From the NCBI GenBank assembly GCA_018894105.1, contig CM032123.1:3659001-3723000 (forward strand): DNA of 64,000 bases. The letters are read 5' to 3'. The position numbers and the translations under genes were made by a program. The stretch is from Jacaranda mimosifolia (taxonomy: Eukaryota; Streptophyta; Magnoliopsida; Lamiales; Bignoniaceae). The notes under the pieces are model-generated. The model worked only from the letters and a program-made list of their open reading frames with translations, was not told where the DNA came from and made no database searches. Numbering within the stretch: the first letter of the stretch is position 1; every line of letters begins with the position of its first letter. Positions 35,536 through 46,976 of this stretch are shown here, one piece after another.

Positions 35536-35866
35536 ATAATTTACAATCTGCACAAGATTAATAAAAATATAATAACTTGTTTTTTTCAAAGAAAAAACAA
35601 TGACCTTTGTATGAACATTCAAGTTTAATTTCAGTATATCAGTAAAACTAGATATTCTAATTTACAGAACCAATAATAAATTATGCAACCTCCCCCCCCC
35701 CCCCCCCCCCACCCAAATTTTGTTCTAAGATATATAAAATTACTACATTTCATCAGTTAAAATCTTTTTTCTTTCTAAACTGAATATGCTCAATTTGTCA
35801 TTTTTAACTATAAAATCATCGTGATTACCAACAAAAGCACATGCTAGCCTAATAAATTATAAGTTG

Positions 35867-36429
35867 TTATAAGACTAATTAAAAAATCTATCTCCAAAAT
35901 AAATAAATAAAAATTATTTATTTTGTGGAAACATGTGCACGTGCCCAAATGCCAAGTGTGTTTTATTAAAAATATATATAATTTTTCTTTCCTCTCCATC
36001 TTTTACTCCATGTGTTAGACATCTAGGACAAACGATATATTTATAAGCTACTTTCCAACAACAATTCACTCAACAAATAACAAGATATATTTAAGGGTTG
36101 ATTAGAGTTTGATGACTATAATTTTTTTTAATATTCTATATTCCTTTTGAAAAATTGACATGTGTACAAATAATTTTTTTAAATTATATATAATTAAGTT
36201 AATTTATTAAATTAACCTTTTTTAATTAAATTAAAGCCTAATAATTTTAAATGTAAAATATTTTATTATTCTTATCAAAAGTTAATATACAATTAAAAAT
36301 CAAAATCAAAATCAAAATAAAATTACATACATAAATAAATAAATAAAAAGTGAATTTAATAGTTTTAAATTAGGCAAATTATAAACCCTCATTATAATTA
36401 GAAACACCATCAAACAACCCCAATTTTGA
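35867..36429. other. Intergenic, paralogous to unit A
   Basis: Matches about 21,500-22,240; no gene seen. Confidence 0.5.
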
Positions 36430-36695
36430 ACCCCAAATTCTACCCTCATTAAACAGCCCCAAATTCAACCCTCACAACCTCTGCGGCCACCGTGCCAAGC
36501 CACGAACGGCCACCGCTTTAGACGACAGCAACCCTTCCACTGTTATCGCAACCGCCTCGAATGACATCTCTGTTCTGAACCCAAGTGGCAGACCTCACGA
36601 GTACGCCATGACTCCATCTGCCAAATGAATTTTCCCACCGGCCAAGCTTTGAGCATCCATAAGCACATTCACTAGTGTGTATATATATATGTGTG
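36430..36695 (+). pseudogene. ZAT-type C2H2 zinc-finger fragment, copy B
   Basis: Homologous to 22,244-22,468. After PHEY an extra segment of about 8 nt (around 36,606) shifts the frame into a TGA before the finger is completed; the QAL region is also changed (GGCCAAGCTTTGAGC). It is more decayed than copy A. Confidence 0.6.
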
Positions 36696-38896
36696 TGTAT
36701 ATATATGAAAAAAAGAAAGAAAGTGAGTTCGTTCAATAAAAAGTAATACTTCCATTTTGGCCAGACGTGTTGGTGTGCTTTTGCTGCGTTATGATATAAT
36801 AGTGCTAATTTTTGCTAGATGCAAACTAAAAAGGCCTTTAGCAAAAGCACAATCACATTTCTTAATTTGTTCAAATTGATTTTTTTTTTTTTTTATTTGA
36901 TAGACGTCAAGTCATGATTCTTGGTAGAGGAATTACCACATTATAACAACACTAATAATTATGATTATCCCAAAACTTTTCATAAAATTATAAGGGTATA
37001 TTTTTGTTAAAAATGAAATTTCCTATAATGGTAGTTCTAATCAGCTTCCCATCAAATAATTAGGAGTACAAATGAATCGAGTATATCTTAATAAAGTTGA
37101 TCTTGAATATGAATTATATAATGAATCGAACATATTAATACAATTTTTGTGCATTGCGAAAAATCATTAGAGAAATTATAGTTTATAACATTTAAAACAG
37201 ATACTTTAGTAGCATGCATGTATTATTTTGTAGAAATATTTATTTTATTATTCAATCATGAAACACAAATTTTGTTGGGTGTAAATATATGATTTGAGCG
37301 AGATTAATAAATTGGAGAAAAAAATTTGATATAACACTGTAATATTACAATATTTTTTCAAAGTTCAAGCAATAAAACTTTGAAACTATATTTTAGCTAC
37401 AGCTTTCTATACTAATATTTTCCTCTCAATACAAATACATGCATTTCTCTCTTACACAAATTCTACTTTATTTTCATGCATGGACACACTACACATATAT
37501 AAGCATTCCAAGCACTAAGTAAGGCTGCTAAGGTGGTGAAGTTTCTAGCTAATTTTGACTTTTCAATTGACCATGTAGATGTGGCAATTCTAATGCCACT
37601 AATTTTATTCAAAGCAAAATTGACTATGTCATCACCAACCGCCTTTGACCATTCTTGAATCTTCATTTTCTTTTCCATTTATTTTTTTTTTGTTTATTTT
37701 GAATTACAAATTGTTTTTCAACAAATTTTAGGGAGCATTACGAATTATGATTCATCCAAAAATAAAATATTATTAAAAAAATTCTTTGCTTGTTTATTGT
37801 TAATTCATTTAGCAGAAAAAATTGATGCATTCTTGCTAAGTATCCTAGTGCCTATTACACTTTTTGTACTGAAAATATTTAAACGAATAATGCATGTCAT
37901 GTTGGAGAAATATTAAAACTTGTGAAAAGAATCATAAATTAGTAACTATAAAGAAATAATGAAATGCTCAAAATATAACAAATTATATGAGAAATGAGAG
38001 AACCACAGCTGTTAGAGTAATAATAGAAAGATATTTGAACAAAAATAAAATGGTAGCTAAGTAACATATAAAAACGTAGTAATTAAAGATAATAATATAA
38101 AATTAATTAGTAAAACTTATATTCATATATTTCCCCACATTTCATAAATGAATTATCCCAAAAGAAATACCCAAGTTGAAAGTTCATGACCAAAGAATAA
38201 AATAAAACAATTGTGGAGCCACCAGTTCGATACTCACATTTATGAGCCCATAAGATTTATGGTGAGTGAGAAATGAAGAGAATGTTTGGTCATATTTTCC
38301 CCCACAACATTTGTTCTTCAAAAATATAACTAAACATACACTCATTTTTCTTCCAAAACACTAAAAATTTATTTTTCAAAATATCCTCTCATATCCTTCA
38401 TTATTTCCAACAAAAAAGCTTTGAAGTCAAAAGCTCCACAGAGAAAACAAAATAATGCAAAACAACGTACAAAAATTAATTATGAAAGAAAAATTAAATG
38501 TAACAAGTACAATTCAATTATTTTCTCACAATGCCAAATTAATAGGCCAAAAAAAAATTAAAGAATCAAGAATCAAAAACTTTAAAACTTAATTTATTTT
38601 CATTACTACTAACAATTAATCCATATTATTTTTCTTACGGTATCATTAAAACATTTAAATATTCAAATGATTTGCATCAATTAAAAATAAGTATTCCTAT
38701 CTTCTAACCATCTTAATTATCAAAATCATAATAGAAATAATTCCGACCAAGGTTCACATAAATAAATATTTATAATTGAGCTTCTCCTCTTCACCAACTG
38801 CAAAAAGTTGATATTTAATTTCTGTCATTTGAGGCTCAATGCTATAATTAATATTTTCTACAATACTTTTTATACTGCCCATATTTCCAACACTAA
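36696..38896. other. Intergenic, partly paralogous to unit A
   Basis: No gene recognised. A 71-codon minus-strand frame (37,463-37,678; GDDIVNFALNKISGIRIAT, then STWSIEKSK) has no identifiable domain and is absent from unit A. The segment 37,720-38,720 matches 24,120-24,800. Confidence 0.4.
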
Positions 38897-38978
38897 GGAC
38901 CCAGGTGGGCTCGAACCACCATCCTCTCAATGCCGTAATGCAATTGAGCGCTCTTCCAGATTTTGAGCTTATAGATCC
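38897..38978 (-). other. tRNA-like cloverleaf, copy 1
   Basis: The minus strand folds as a tRNA: acceptor GGATCTA with TGGGTCC (G-T pairs tolerated), D stem GCTC/GAGC, anticodon stem CTCAA/TTGAG, T stem GGTGG/CCACC with loop TTCGAGC, a canonical B-box. The anticodon loop is 13 nt (TTGCATTACGGCA) in place of 7, so it is not a standard tRNA. It may be a pseudo-tRNA, a tRNA-like gene with a tiny intron, or a SINE head. D-arm and anticodon-stem flanks recall tRNA-Ala. Confidence 0.45.
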
Positions 38979-41420
38979 ATTCACTAATTCACTTCTAGTT
39001 TCTACCCCCTTTTTTTCAATTTAATTCATATTGACAACTAAAAAAGACCTTACTTTTACCAACATCATGTTAATTGATTTTACGGTATAAATATCTAATC
39101 ACCAATAGGTAGAGAATTGACCATAACAGAGTAAAAACATCTGACTTACAATCTACAAAATGACTTCACATATATTCCAATTTCAAATTTGTCCCTCATA
39201 ATATGCCTTAAAAATCAGTTAGTGTCCATAAAAAATCATTCTACGCAAGACGGGCAATATAGATAAATAATGCAATTCCCCCACGTTTAGCACCTGTGTA
39301 GTAACAAGCTAACCAGGTAATAAATTAAAATTTGGCACCAGAATAAAATAGCAATACCTATACCTTACCACCAAATAGACTGTAAATTAAACATGAACCG
39401 GTTCAATGGTCGCAGCCTGTCAGGCCATATCAACTCCTCCCGTGTGGGGATTCTTCATTATCCCAACTGTTCCTCAAATACACATAAGTAGACCATTGCA
39501 ACTATTTCCCCAACACACATAACAAGTAGACCACACGCATTTTAAGCCTTTATTTTCCACCCCACATTAGAGTCATACAGCACAGCCGGCAAATAAAAAT
39601 TTCAACAGTAGAGATATCATCCCCAGCAAAAGCCACCAAGTCATACCAGCACATAAATGCACCTAGCAGGAGCAACAAAGTGGAAAACCCCACCGCATAA
39701 CAGTTAGTAACTTCAGCTGAAAAACAACAAAAAAGCAAATTCCCACATCTATAAACAAGAGCTACAGAGATTAAAAAAGCCAATAAACAATCATACCTCA
39801 GCAATACAGAGCAAAATACAAAAACGGGATCATGGCAAAAGTACAAACCATAACGTTGAGATACTTCAACAATAATAATCCTTACCCTTGAAAAAGTTGA
39901 AAATTGGCAACAAAAATGGGCACTAAGAGATATAACACTTTCAAGAACCAACCTAATATGCCTCGAGCTTTTGCTCAACAATTAGGTCATGATGTTTCTT
40001 CAGATAAACAAACCAATGGAACTCAACAAGCCTGGTGCATCAGCAAGATTTTGAAGCTCTAGAGTCTGGATTTTTCATTATTAAGGCCAAGGAGAAATTC
40101 TTCAAGATACACTTGTGGCCAAGGAGAAAATATTCAAGATACACTTGAACAAGACCCAATCAATAAATCAAAGTAAATCAACTTCTAGCGACTGGAAAAT
40201 AAACAGGATTTCAAGGCCTTGCAAATATCCTTCGGTTTTACCCAATAAAAACTCCAATGCTAAGCGACGGATTAGTTGTAACAGATGCAGATCCGCAGCA
40301 GCAACAATCATGTCACCAACATGTACATCCACAGCAGCAACAGCAATGATCATAAATGAAGCTATCCCCCCCCACAGCAGCAGCACAGGCAACAGCACTA
40401 GCATCAATCATAAAGGGAGCACTCCTTGTCAACATTAATCTTAAATCACACAATCCTCAGCCACAACTGTAGCCTTATTCGTAACTCCAGCAATCCTTAT
40501 CCGCAGCAGCAAAAGAGGCAGCAACAGCAACGGCAAGGCAACGGTATTAAGCATTAGTCAAGCTCATCCATAAAACAGCAACAGCAGCCATCATTATCTA
40601 ATGCACCATACTCACAGCACCAGCAGCAGCATTATTCACAACTCCTTGCCAAACCACCCACAGCAGCAGTGCCCAAACCGTCAGACAAATCACATAAGTC
40701 GACAAAAGCATCTTCCTTAAGGTACAATTTAGCTGGGAAAGCCAATCCACAAGACATAGAAACACTCCCGCCCTACTGAGTAGACCTCTGATCTATTACA
40801 AACATACCCTCGCTTTCAACTATCATACACCAACCACGATACAACAAACATCAAAAACACAGGTTGCTTACTAATTTCACCATAATTTGAACAAGAAATG
40901 TCAGAAAAGACTAAAAACCTATGAAGATTGTCATCCTCCTACACTCGCAATACTGGGTCATCAGATGCCTGAAATGAATATCTTAATTATTTTGGTTGTG
41001 TTCAATCCAAACCCAATTCATTCCAATGATTCATGATTCAACACATGTTAACTAATATATTGGGTAATAGCGTCTCCCATGTTTCCAAATTAGCGTTGTA
41101 TATGAATTAACAACTTCCAGACCATGCCCATAATGTATAACCTGTGTTCTATTCAGGTAATTTCTACCTTAAATCAAAACCAATTAGAACATTTGGTTGA
41201 TCACACAGCACTTACCTTTACACTTCAAAAAGCACTACATACAAATTTGAAAAAACTGTATCGTTTGGTTGTTCAAACAGCTTTTACCTTCAAAAGCATT
41301 AATTCTGAATAGATTTCATCATCCAATTGTCTTCCTAGGAAGTACCATTCCGTCCGCAATATCTATAAATTAATTTTGATTTTTAAAAAATAATTAATCA
41401 ATTAGACACGGAGCAATTAC
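38979..41420. repeat. Repeated noncoding block T, copy 2
   Basis: Together with the tRNA-like unit this block is collinear with 59,691-62,050, and its middle (39,548-40,250) also with 24,831-25,565. Minus-strand open frames (39,550-39,981 and 40,168-40,407) have hydrophobic low-information translations and no known domain; I do not call them genes. Block T could be the long 5' introns of a minus-strand transcript starting near 42,700. Confidence 0.55.
40280..40685 (+). repeat. CAG/CAA-rich low-complexity segment
   Basis: Dense CAGCAG and CAGCAA runs interspersed with unique sequence; a shorter equivalent occurs in copy 3 (about 61,380-61,475). Read as codons it would be Gln/Ala/Ser-rich but no frame stays open. 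Confidence 0.7.
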
Positions 41421-42289
41421 ACAAAGAAAATTGAGTTAATAATGCTCATTTGGCAACCGTGTATTAGCAATCTAACGAAACAAAATAAAGGGCAGTGTTT
41501 GTACCTCTGGTGTAACAGATGCTTCGGAAGATGGAATCCTCGACATTCCTTGGATATAGTTTAGCGTAGTTTGGCCTTGCATGAGTTGTGTCATATTTAT
41601 ATAACGAAATTGCAAGTTACGCAACTCATACGAAGGCCAAACATATTTGTTTGAATAGTTTGCCGAGTTTGAACTGTGGGAAGCGTAGGATCATTAAGGA
41701 CCAAGAGAAAAAGAAAAGGGCCACACACACAGAGGGGAGAGCCAGGCAAATCCCCGTACCATCTCCCCTCAAAACAAGAAAACGGAACTTTTATTAGGTG
41801 CTGACCTGCCATGCGAGCGCACCCATCATGGCAAAGGTCACTTAGACAACCACATCGCACCCTCACCCTCACATCTCGTCTCCTTATTTTACAGATAACA
41901 TCCCTCTCTCTCTTTTCTTACATCACAGATACCCCACCACTTTTTTTTTTTTTTTAACTACTATGCTGACAGTACACACATGAATTGTGCAATAGCATTA
42001 AATGAATCACAAAACTTCCCTGAAAGTATTAAATCGATCATCATCTTGTAGTCACCACAAGAATTCGATCAATACGACATGAGAACATCATTCAGGCTCC
42101 AAGAACATCGACTGAAATAAGAACAGTAGACCGGATGTGTTTTCAAGATCCACAGTGTCCCAGCCAAGCTATAATCATCATAAAACCGCATGTGCAGAGT
42201 ACACCTACACGAAGGAAAAGTTCAAAAATCACGCCAAAAAAAAAAAAAAAATTACGGACAAATCTGAATAAAAAATCACCTCATGTCTG
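41421..42289. other. Noncoding stretch, possible intron
   Basis: No gene recognised. It lies downstream of the minus-strand promoter-like segment, so it may be intronic. Confidence 0.35.
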
Positions 42290-42716
42290 AATCATCCATT
42301 TGAAAAGGGAGAACCCTCCAGATATAATAGATTTTTCCAATCGAGCATCAGTCCTGCAAACGAACAAAGAAATCAACAACATAAACAAATAGAGGAAAAA
42401 ATCAATCCAAGAAACCTTACATAGGGCAGATCCATGAATTACCTTCATCGATCTGTTGAATACCGCAGCAGATCTTCCCGAATCTCACCGTTCTAGCCAC
42501 GGCGAAAACAAAGATCAGACAGTCGATCAACCACGAAAAACTCTTAAAACCCATAACCAAAACGTTGATCGCCTCCCGATCTATCAAAAATCTAAGGCGG
42601 AAAATATAATAAAGAAACCGCGAAGAGCAGATTAGAGATAGCCGGAGCTGCTTTAACAATAAAACTATACAGAAAGTATGAGATATGTGACTAGGGTAAT
42701 TTATAGTGGGGAGGGG
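42290..42716 (-). promoter_or_regulatory. Promoter and first exon(s) of an unidentified minus-strand transcript
   Basis: On the minus strand CACTATAAATTACCC (about 42,697-42,711) is a good plant TATA box, followed by a pyrimidine-rich leader. The first ATG in a plausible exon reads MGFKSFSWLIDCLIFVFAVA and continues to a GATGAAG|GTAATT donor near 42,440. A TTTGCAG acceptor near 42,358 opens a second exon that continues the frame for about 20 residues to a TGA. The joined product is only about 59 residues with one hydrophobic segment and no family recognised. It may be an upstream ORF, a small secreted/membrane peptide, or the start of a lncRNA. Confidence 0.35.
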
Positions 42717-42797
42717 TAGGGATCCAACGGCTGAGAATGCAGTTTGGCGGATACTTTCAACAGATGGATACGCGTGAACGGTGTGGGATTTCACAGA

Positions 42798-42862
42798 GAA
42801 TTGTATGTTAAAGTTGGGTGGCGTTGACACAGAATTGTATATTAAAGTTGGGTGGCATAGTG
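42798..42862 (+). repeat. Tandem duplication of about 33 bp
   Basis: Two copies of 'attgtatgttaaagttgggt' plus flanking bases, differing by one base in the shared core. Confidence 0.8.
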
Positions 42863-44418
42863 GATGGCTGTGATTGGATCATAGCGTGGGGAATGCCGAA
42901 TATGTTGTACTACGTGTTTCAACCTGCTACGTTTCTTTTGCGATACTTTTTGTATTTTCTTTTCAGTCCTCTAATTTTGGTGGAATTCAGTATTGACCCG
43001 GATTGATGGGAGCTCGGTGGAATCAAAAAATTCGGAAAGGACTAAGGAGTTATGGCTCAAGCTTGTTAATTTTTATTTTCATTTCTATTTTTATTTCATT
43101 TTTTTCAGTATTTTTCAAGTGTTAAAAATATTTTACATACCTTTTTGTGAAAAAAGAAAAAGAAAAATTTGATTTTCATAGTGTATAAGTGCGGATCTTA
43201 CAAGTTGAAAAAAAATTAAACTACGGATTTTCACACTAGTAATTATTGAATTTATGTTGTTTTAATTTTAGTAAAATAATAAAGTACCTGATGATAATAT
43301 TTTAGTATAAGGATAGTGATATTTAATTTATTACTTGTCATATTATTTTATGCATACCACATCAATCATATAATAATTAAAAAGATATTTAATTTTTTAA
43401 TGAATTAATAATATTTAAATTTAGGAGCAAACTGATTTAGATTAAAAAAAAAAAAATTAGATATGACAATAGAGACCCAAATGAAGACTAAATTGTTGTT
43501 TCGTTTAATTTGGGGTAATAAATTTTATAAAAGATTGCATCAGATTCTTGGATTTATCGGCGCCATTTGAGCATTTGGTGGAGTTTCAAATCCATCATTA
43601 TAACGTGTCCGTACAGAAAATTTGTGTAATCACTATTAATATGGAAGATTGAGAGCATTTTAGTTTGAGTTATTTTTTAAAGATACTTCACGTATAAAAA
43701 AATATTTAATTCTTATCATTTAGATAGTAAGTTTTATTTTTTAGATTTTTTTTTTGTAGATATATATTAGATTTTAAATTTTATCATCTTTTAAGAGTTA
43801 AATATTATTTTATATTATATTTTAGAGAGTTAGATGTTATTTTATATTATCTTTTAGGAAGTTAGAAGTCTTAGAGATAAGTATAAATTTGTCATATTTC
43901 TATCTTTTAGAGCACTATGATTCTTTGAAAGGCCAATAAATAAGCTCACATATATAGTTTGTTAAGTACAACTTGAGCAATAGAATTCTTAGATTTTTCT
44001 CTTTATCAGAAAGTTCTTTACTTCGTTTTGAAACTCGTTGTATACAGACTTTCTTTTGTTCAAGTTATTCGTGCAATAGCTTATTTTTCTTTCTTTTTTT
44101 TTTTTCCCTGTCATATCAGATTTTACCCGTTGCATCTACTATAAGAGTTTATTTGTTTGCTTTGATATTACATGATAGATAAACAATATAACTTAATTTT
44201 CATATTTAGTTTATTTTTAGAAGCCATTGATATAATTATGGTTGACATGCATATAAGGCCAAACTTGTCTTGTATATCAAGGCATTGGGGTGTGATATAT
44301 TTTTTACCCTAAATTGAAAATAAACTATAGTTTGTCAAATGAGATAACTATACCAAGCAAACAATCAAAATTGGATATGAAGATATTTAAATATATACAA
44401 ACAAACATTAAACATGAT
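42863..44418. other. Intergenic, no gene
   Basis: AT-rich. The part 43,870-44,130 (short 'ttgagcaatagaattc' and 'tcgtgcaatagc' motifs) could be an old LTR end, but no boundaries were found. Confidence 0.35.
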
Positions 44419-45998
44419 TAGGGATGAGAATAGGTTAGACCACCTGTCAGGGGTCTACGCCCTAGCCTATTTGAAGTCTGGCCCGACCTAGCCTATTTAA
44501 TAAATAGACCAAGTTTAGGCTTTTAAGAAAATCTATTTAGTTAAAAAGACTAGGTATAGGCTTTTAGAAAAGCCTATCAAGCGGGCCTATATAATTTAAT
44601 TATATTATATAATATATATATGTATATATAATTATTTATAATACTTATATTATTACTCTTATATTTTATATTAATTAATTTTATATAATTATATATTATG
44701 TTCTTAATTAATATATAATCATTTTATTTCAATTTTTTTATTATTTCCTTAATAATATTTGTTCTTAAAAGAAAAACAAAAAAAAAATAGTTGAATATAT
44801 AATACATTCAAGTAAAAGCAAATATAATTAAATATAATTATAAACTAATTACATAATTATAACTAAAGAAGATAAATTAAAAATATAAACCTATCAATTG
44901 CAAGTCTATTAAAGCCTATCAAAGCTTTAAGCCTATTAAGGCCTATCAAAGTAATAAGTCTATTAAGGTCTGACCCTATTAAAAGCTTGAATCCATACAA
45001 AATTTAAACATAATTAAAATTTTAACTAAAATAAGCATTTTCATGTCAGTTCTAGGCTTTGGAAAAATCTAAAAAGACTAGGCTAGGTCTTAAAAAAAAA
45101 CTTATGTCAGGTAATAGGTTAGGCTTATGCTTACAATTTATGCAATAGCAGGGATGGATCCCAAAATGAGAATGTGGAGGAGGGGGGTACAAAAATTGTA
45201 AAGCTTAAAAGTTTAAGTATAATTTTGATATTTGTGCTTCAAAATACACATTTTCATCAAAATTGAGTGTAATGCTCCTTCATATTAAAAAATTTGTAAA
45301 TGAATCAAATCAATATCAAAATTTTCAGTAATAGTTTTTTTAATATGAGTAACTAAAAAGTCGAAGAAAAAGTTCTAAAACATGTTTCCATCTTATTCTA
45401 AAACATGTTCTTGATAATATTCATAACAATAAAAGTTCTTTCATTTGTAGCTGTTGAAACACAAAGAAAAATATTAACTCATATTTATTCTTATCTCAAT
45501 CTTATTAAAGTCAAATGAGATATTTTAACTGTTATGCAAGTCCCTTAAAATTTAATCGGCTAAACTCCCATAATGTTTTCTCAAACAAATAAAATAGAAA
45601 CGCCTTAACTAGCCTACTTAATAATCTTCACTTGATTACTTCATTGTAAGTATGGACCTCATAATTTGTTTTGAATTTTAAAAAATAAAATAAATAGATA
45701 TTTCATTAATTGATTTTAATTTTTATCTTTAATTAAAATAAAATTCAATTCAATTCAATAAATTTAGAAAAGTAATTTTTAATTCAAGGCCCATAATAAA
45801 AGTTAATTTTTTTAAAAAGTTAATCAATAAAATTAAAATTAGTTACTTTTAATTAATATTAAATAACTTCTTTTTAATATATTCTTTAAATTTATTATAC
45901 TAATATATATATATTGTGTAATAAACTTGGGAGGGAAATGTCCCCTGCCTGCCCCACCTAAGCAAAGTCTAGCCCAACCTAGCCTATTCCCACCCCTA
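44419..45998. mobile_element. hAT nonautonomous element with nested second hAT element
   Basis: Ends TAGGGATGAGAATAGGTTAG and ...AGCCTATTCCCACCCCTA, with a perfect 8-bp target duplication AACATGAT (44,411-44,418 and 45,999-46,006). It is of the same family as 22,689-23,315 but is enlarged by an inserted CAGGGATGGATCC-type element (about 45,150-45,960). No transposase. Confidence 0.85.
45150..45960 (-). mobile_element. Nested CAGGGAYGGATC-type hAT element, inverted relative to 46,977-47,820
   Basis: Starts CAGGGATGGATCCCAAAATG and is similar through its length to the reverse complement of 46,977-47,820 (shared 'acattttcatcaaaattgag'). The right end (near 45,935-45,955) is diverged and the exact boundary is uncertain. 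Confidence 0.6.
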
Positions 45999-46297
45999 AA
46001 CATGATATACAATAATCCACTATTTACTCTAATCATATATATCATGTTTAATTTAAACACAACAAGCAAACGAGCTCTTAATATATGGCTAATTGATAAC
46101 ACATTTTAATAAATAAATAGTAGTTGCATTGTGGTTCTCGCATGCATAAAATATATTTTGAATCATACACTGCATTTCTTCAAATGTTCGACTTTGACTT
46201 CTTTTATTATTGACTTAAAATATGATTTCGATCTCAAGATTATCCTAATAAAAGTTCAATTTGATAAAATTAGAAGAAAAAAAAAATCTTGGCGAAT

Positions 46298-46317
46298 AAG
46301 AATTATAGAAAAGTAAT
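46298..46317 (+). repeat. LINE target-site duplication, left
   Basis: The 20-bp AAGAATTATAGAAAAGTAAT is repeated perfectly at 46,742-46,761. Confidence 0.9.
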
Positions 46318-46741
46318 GAATTGAGATTTGGTTCAAGTTGTACGCTTCAAAATGCGCAGGGAACTATCATTGTTGCATGGGCTACTCCATTAAGAGGGTT
46401 GATTCTTTTAGTTGAAACAATATCATTTAGAGAGGCTCCCAGTTGGGTGAAGCATCAACGACTATCTAATGTCATTTTTGAATTGCATGCGCAGTTGGTA
46501 GCTAATGCTATAATAGATGATAACGTTGATTTCTCTTATTTTAGTGTTATAATTTCATATTGTGGAGCTCTTTTAGGACGACTAACAAATTGTAGTATTG
46601 TTTTTGTTCATCGTTCAGCAAATCAGGTAGTTCATTATTTCTTTGCCTGAACCTACAATGTGGGAGGAGGATTTTCCTACATATCTGACTGATGTAATTA
46701 AGTTTGATTTGTAATGAATTATATTTTTAGTGTTAAAAAAA
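46318..46741 (+). mobile_element. 5'-truncated L1-type LINE encoding an RNase H tail
   Basis: A 424-bp insertion flanked by a perfect 20-bp target duplication and ending in a short poly-A run (from about 46,735), the hallmarks of target-primed reverse transcription. It opens directly into the RNase H-like domain (RVT_3) found at the C-terminus of plant L1 LINEs: motifs REAPSWVKHQRLSNVIFE, LVANAI, FVHRSANQVVH. A one-base shift near 46,640 breaks the frame; the correct frame resumes as LPEPTMWEEDFP and ends at TAA 46,712-46,714. It is dead as a gene. Confidence 0.85.
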
Positions 46742-46790
46742 AAGAATTATAGAAAAGTAATTGCACACACAAAAAGAAACACAAAAGAAA

Positions 46791-46926
46791 GAAAATAAAA
46801 GCTAATGGGAGGTTGCAAGACTTACCTTCTACATTGCAATGGCAAAGAAATTTTGCCATATTTTGGTTTCGGGTGCAAATGATAGCTTGAAGTGGTTTCG
46901 ATTATTCAACAATGCGATAGATGAAG
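46791..46926 (+). repeat. 136-bp tandem unit, first copy
   Basis: Runs from 'gaaaataaaagctaatggga' to 'gatagatgaag'. The second copy (46,927-46,976 continuing at 47,829-47,912) is split by a hAT insertion. Confidence 0.85.
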
Positions 46927-46976
46927 GAAAATAAAAGCTAGTGGGAGGTAACAAGACTTACCTTCTACATTGCAAT

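Larger units (their letters stand above)
32409..35866. repeat. Large imperfect palindrome, arms about 0.83 kb plus inner TIRs
   Basis: The left arm (32,409-33,240) is the inverted counterpart of the right arm (35,040-35,866). Landmarks on the left: 'attaggctagaatgtgc', a G-rich run near 32,550, the MITE, and 'gctaaaaagatatttata'; on the right the same marks occur in reverse order, with a C-run near 35,692. Unit A has only the right-arm orientation (19,310-21,500, interrupted by the Mutator-like element). The space between arms is an element with its own inverted repeats (33,247-35,036), so inverted symmetry extends about 1.05 kb on each side. Confidence 0.85.

Noticed and set aside
38897..38978. 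Calling this an ordinary tRNA gene
   Set aside because: The anticodon loop is 13 nt, so no anticodon can be assigned with confidence.
39550..39981. 143-codon minus-strand frame rich in hydrophobic residues and Cys
   Set aside because: The homologous frames in the other block T copies are broken at different places, so there is no sign of protein conservation.
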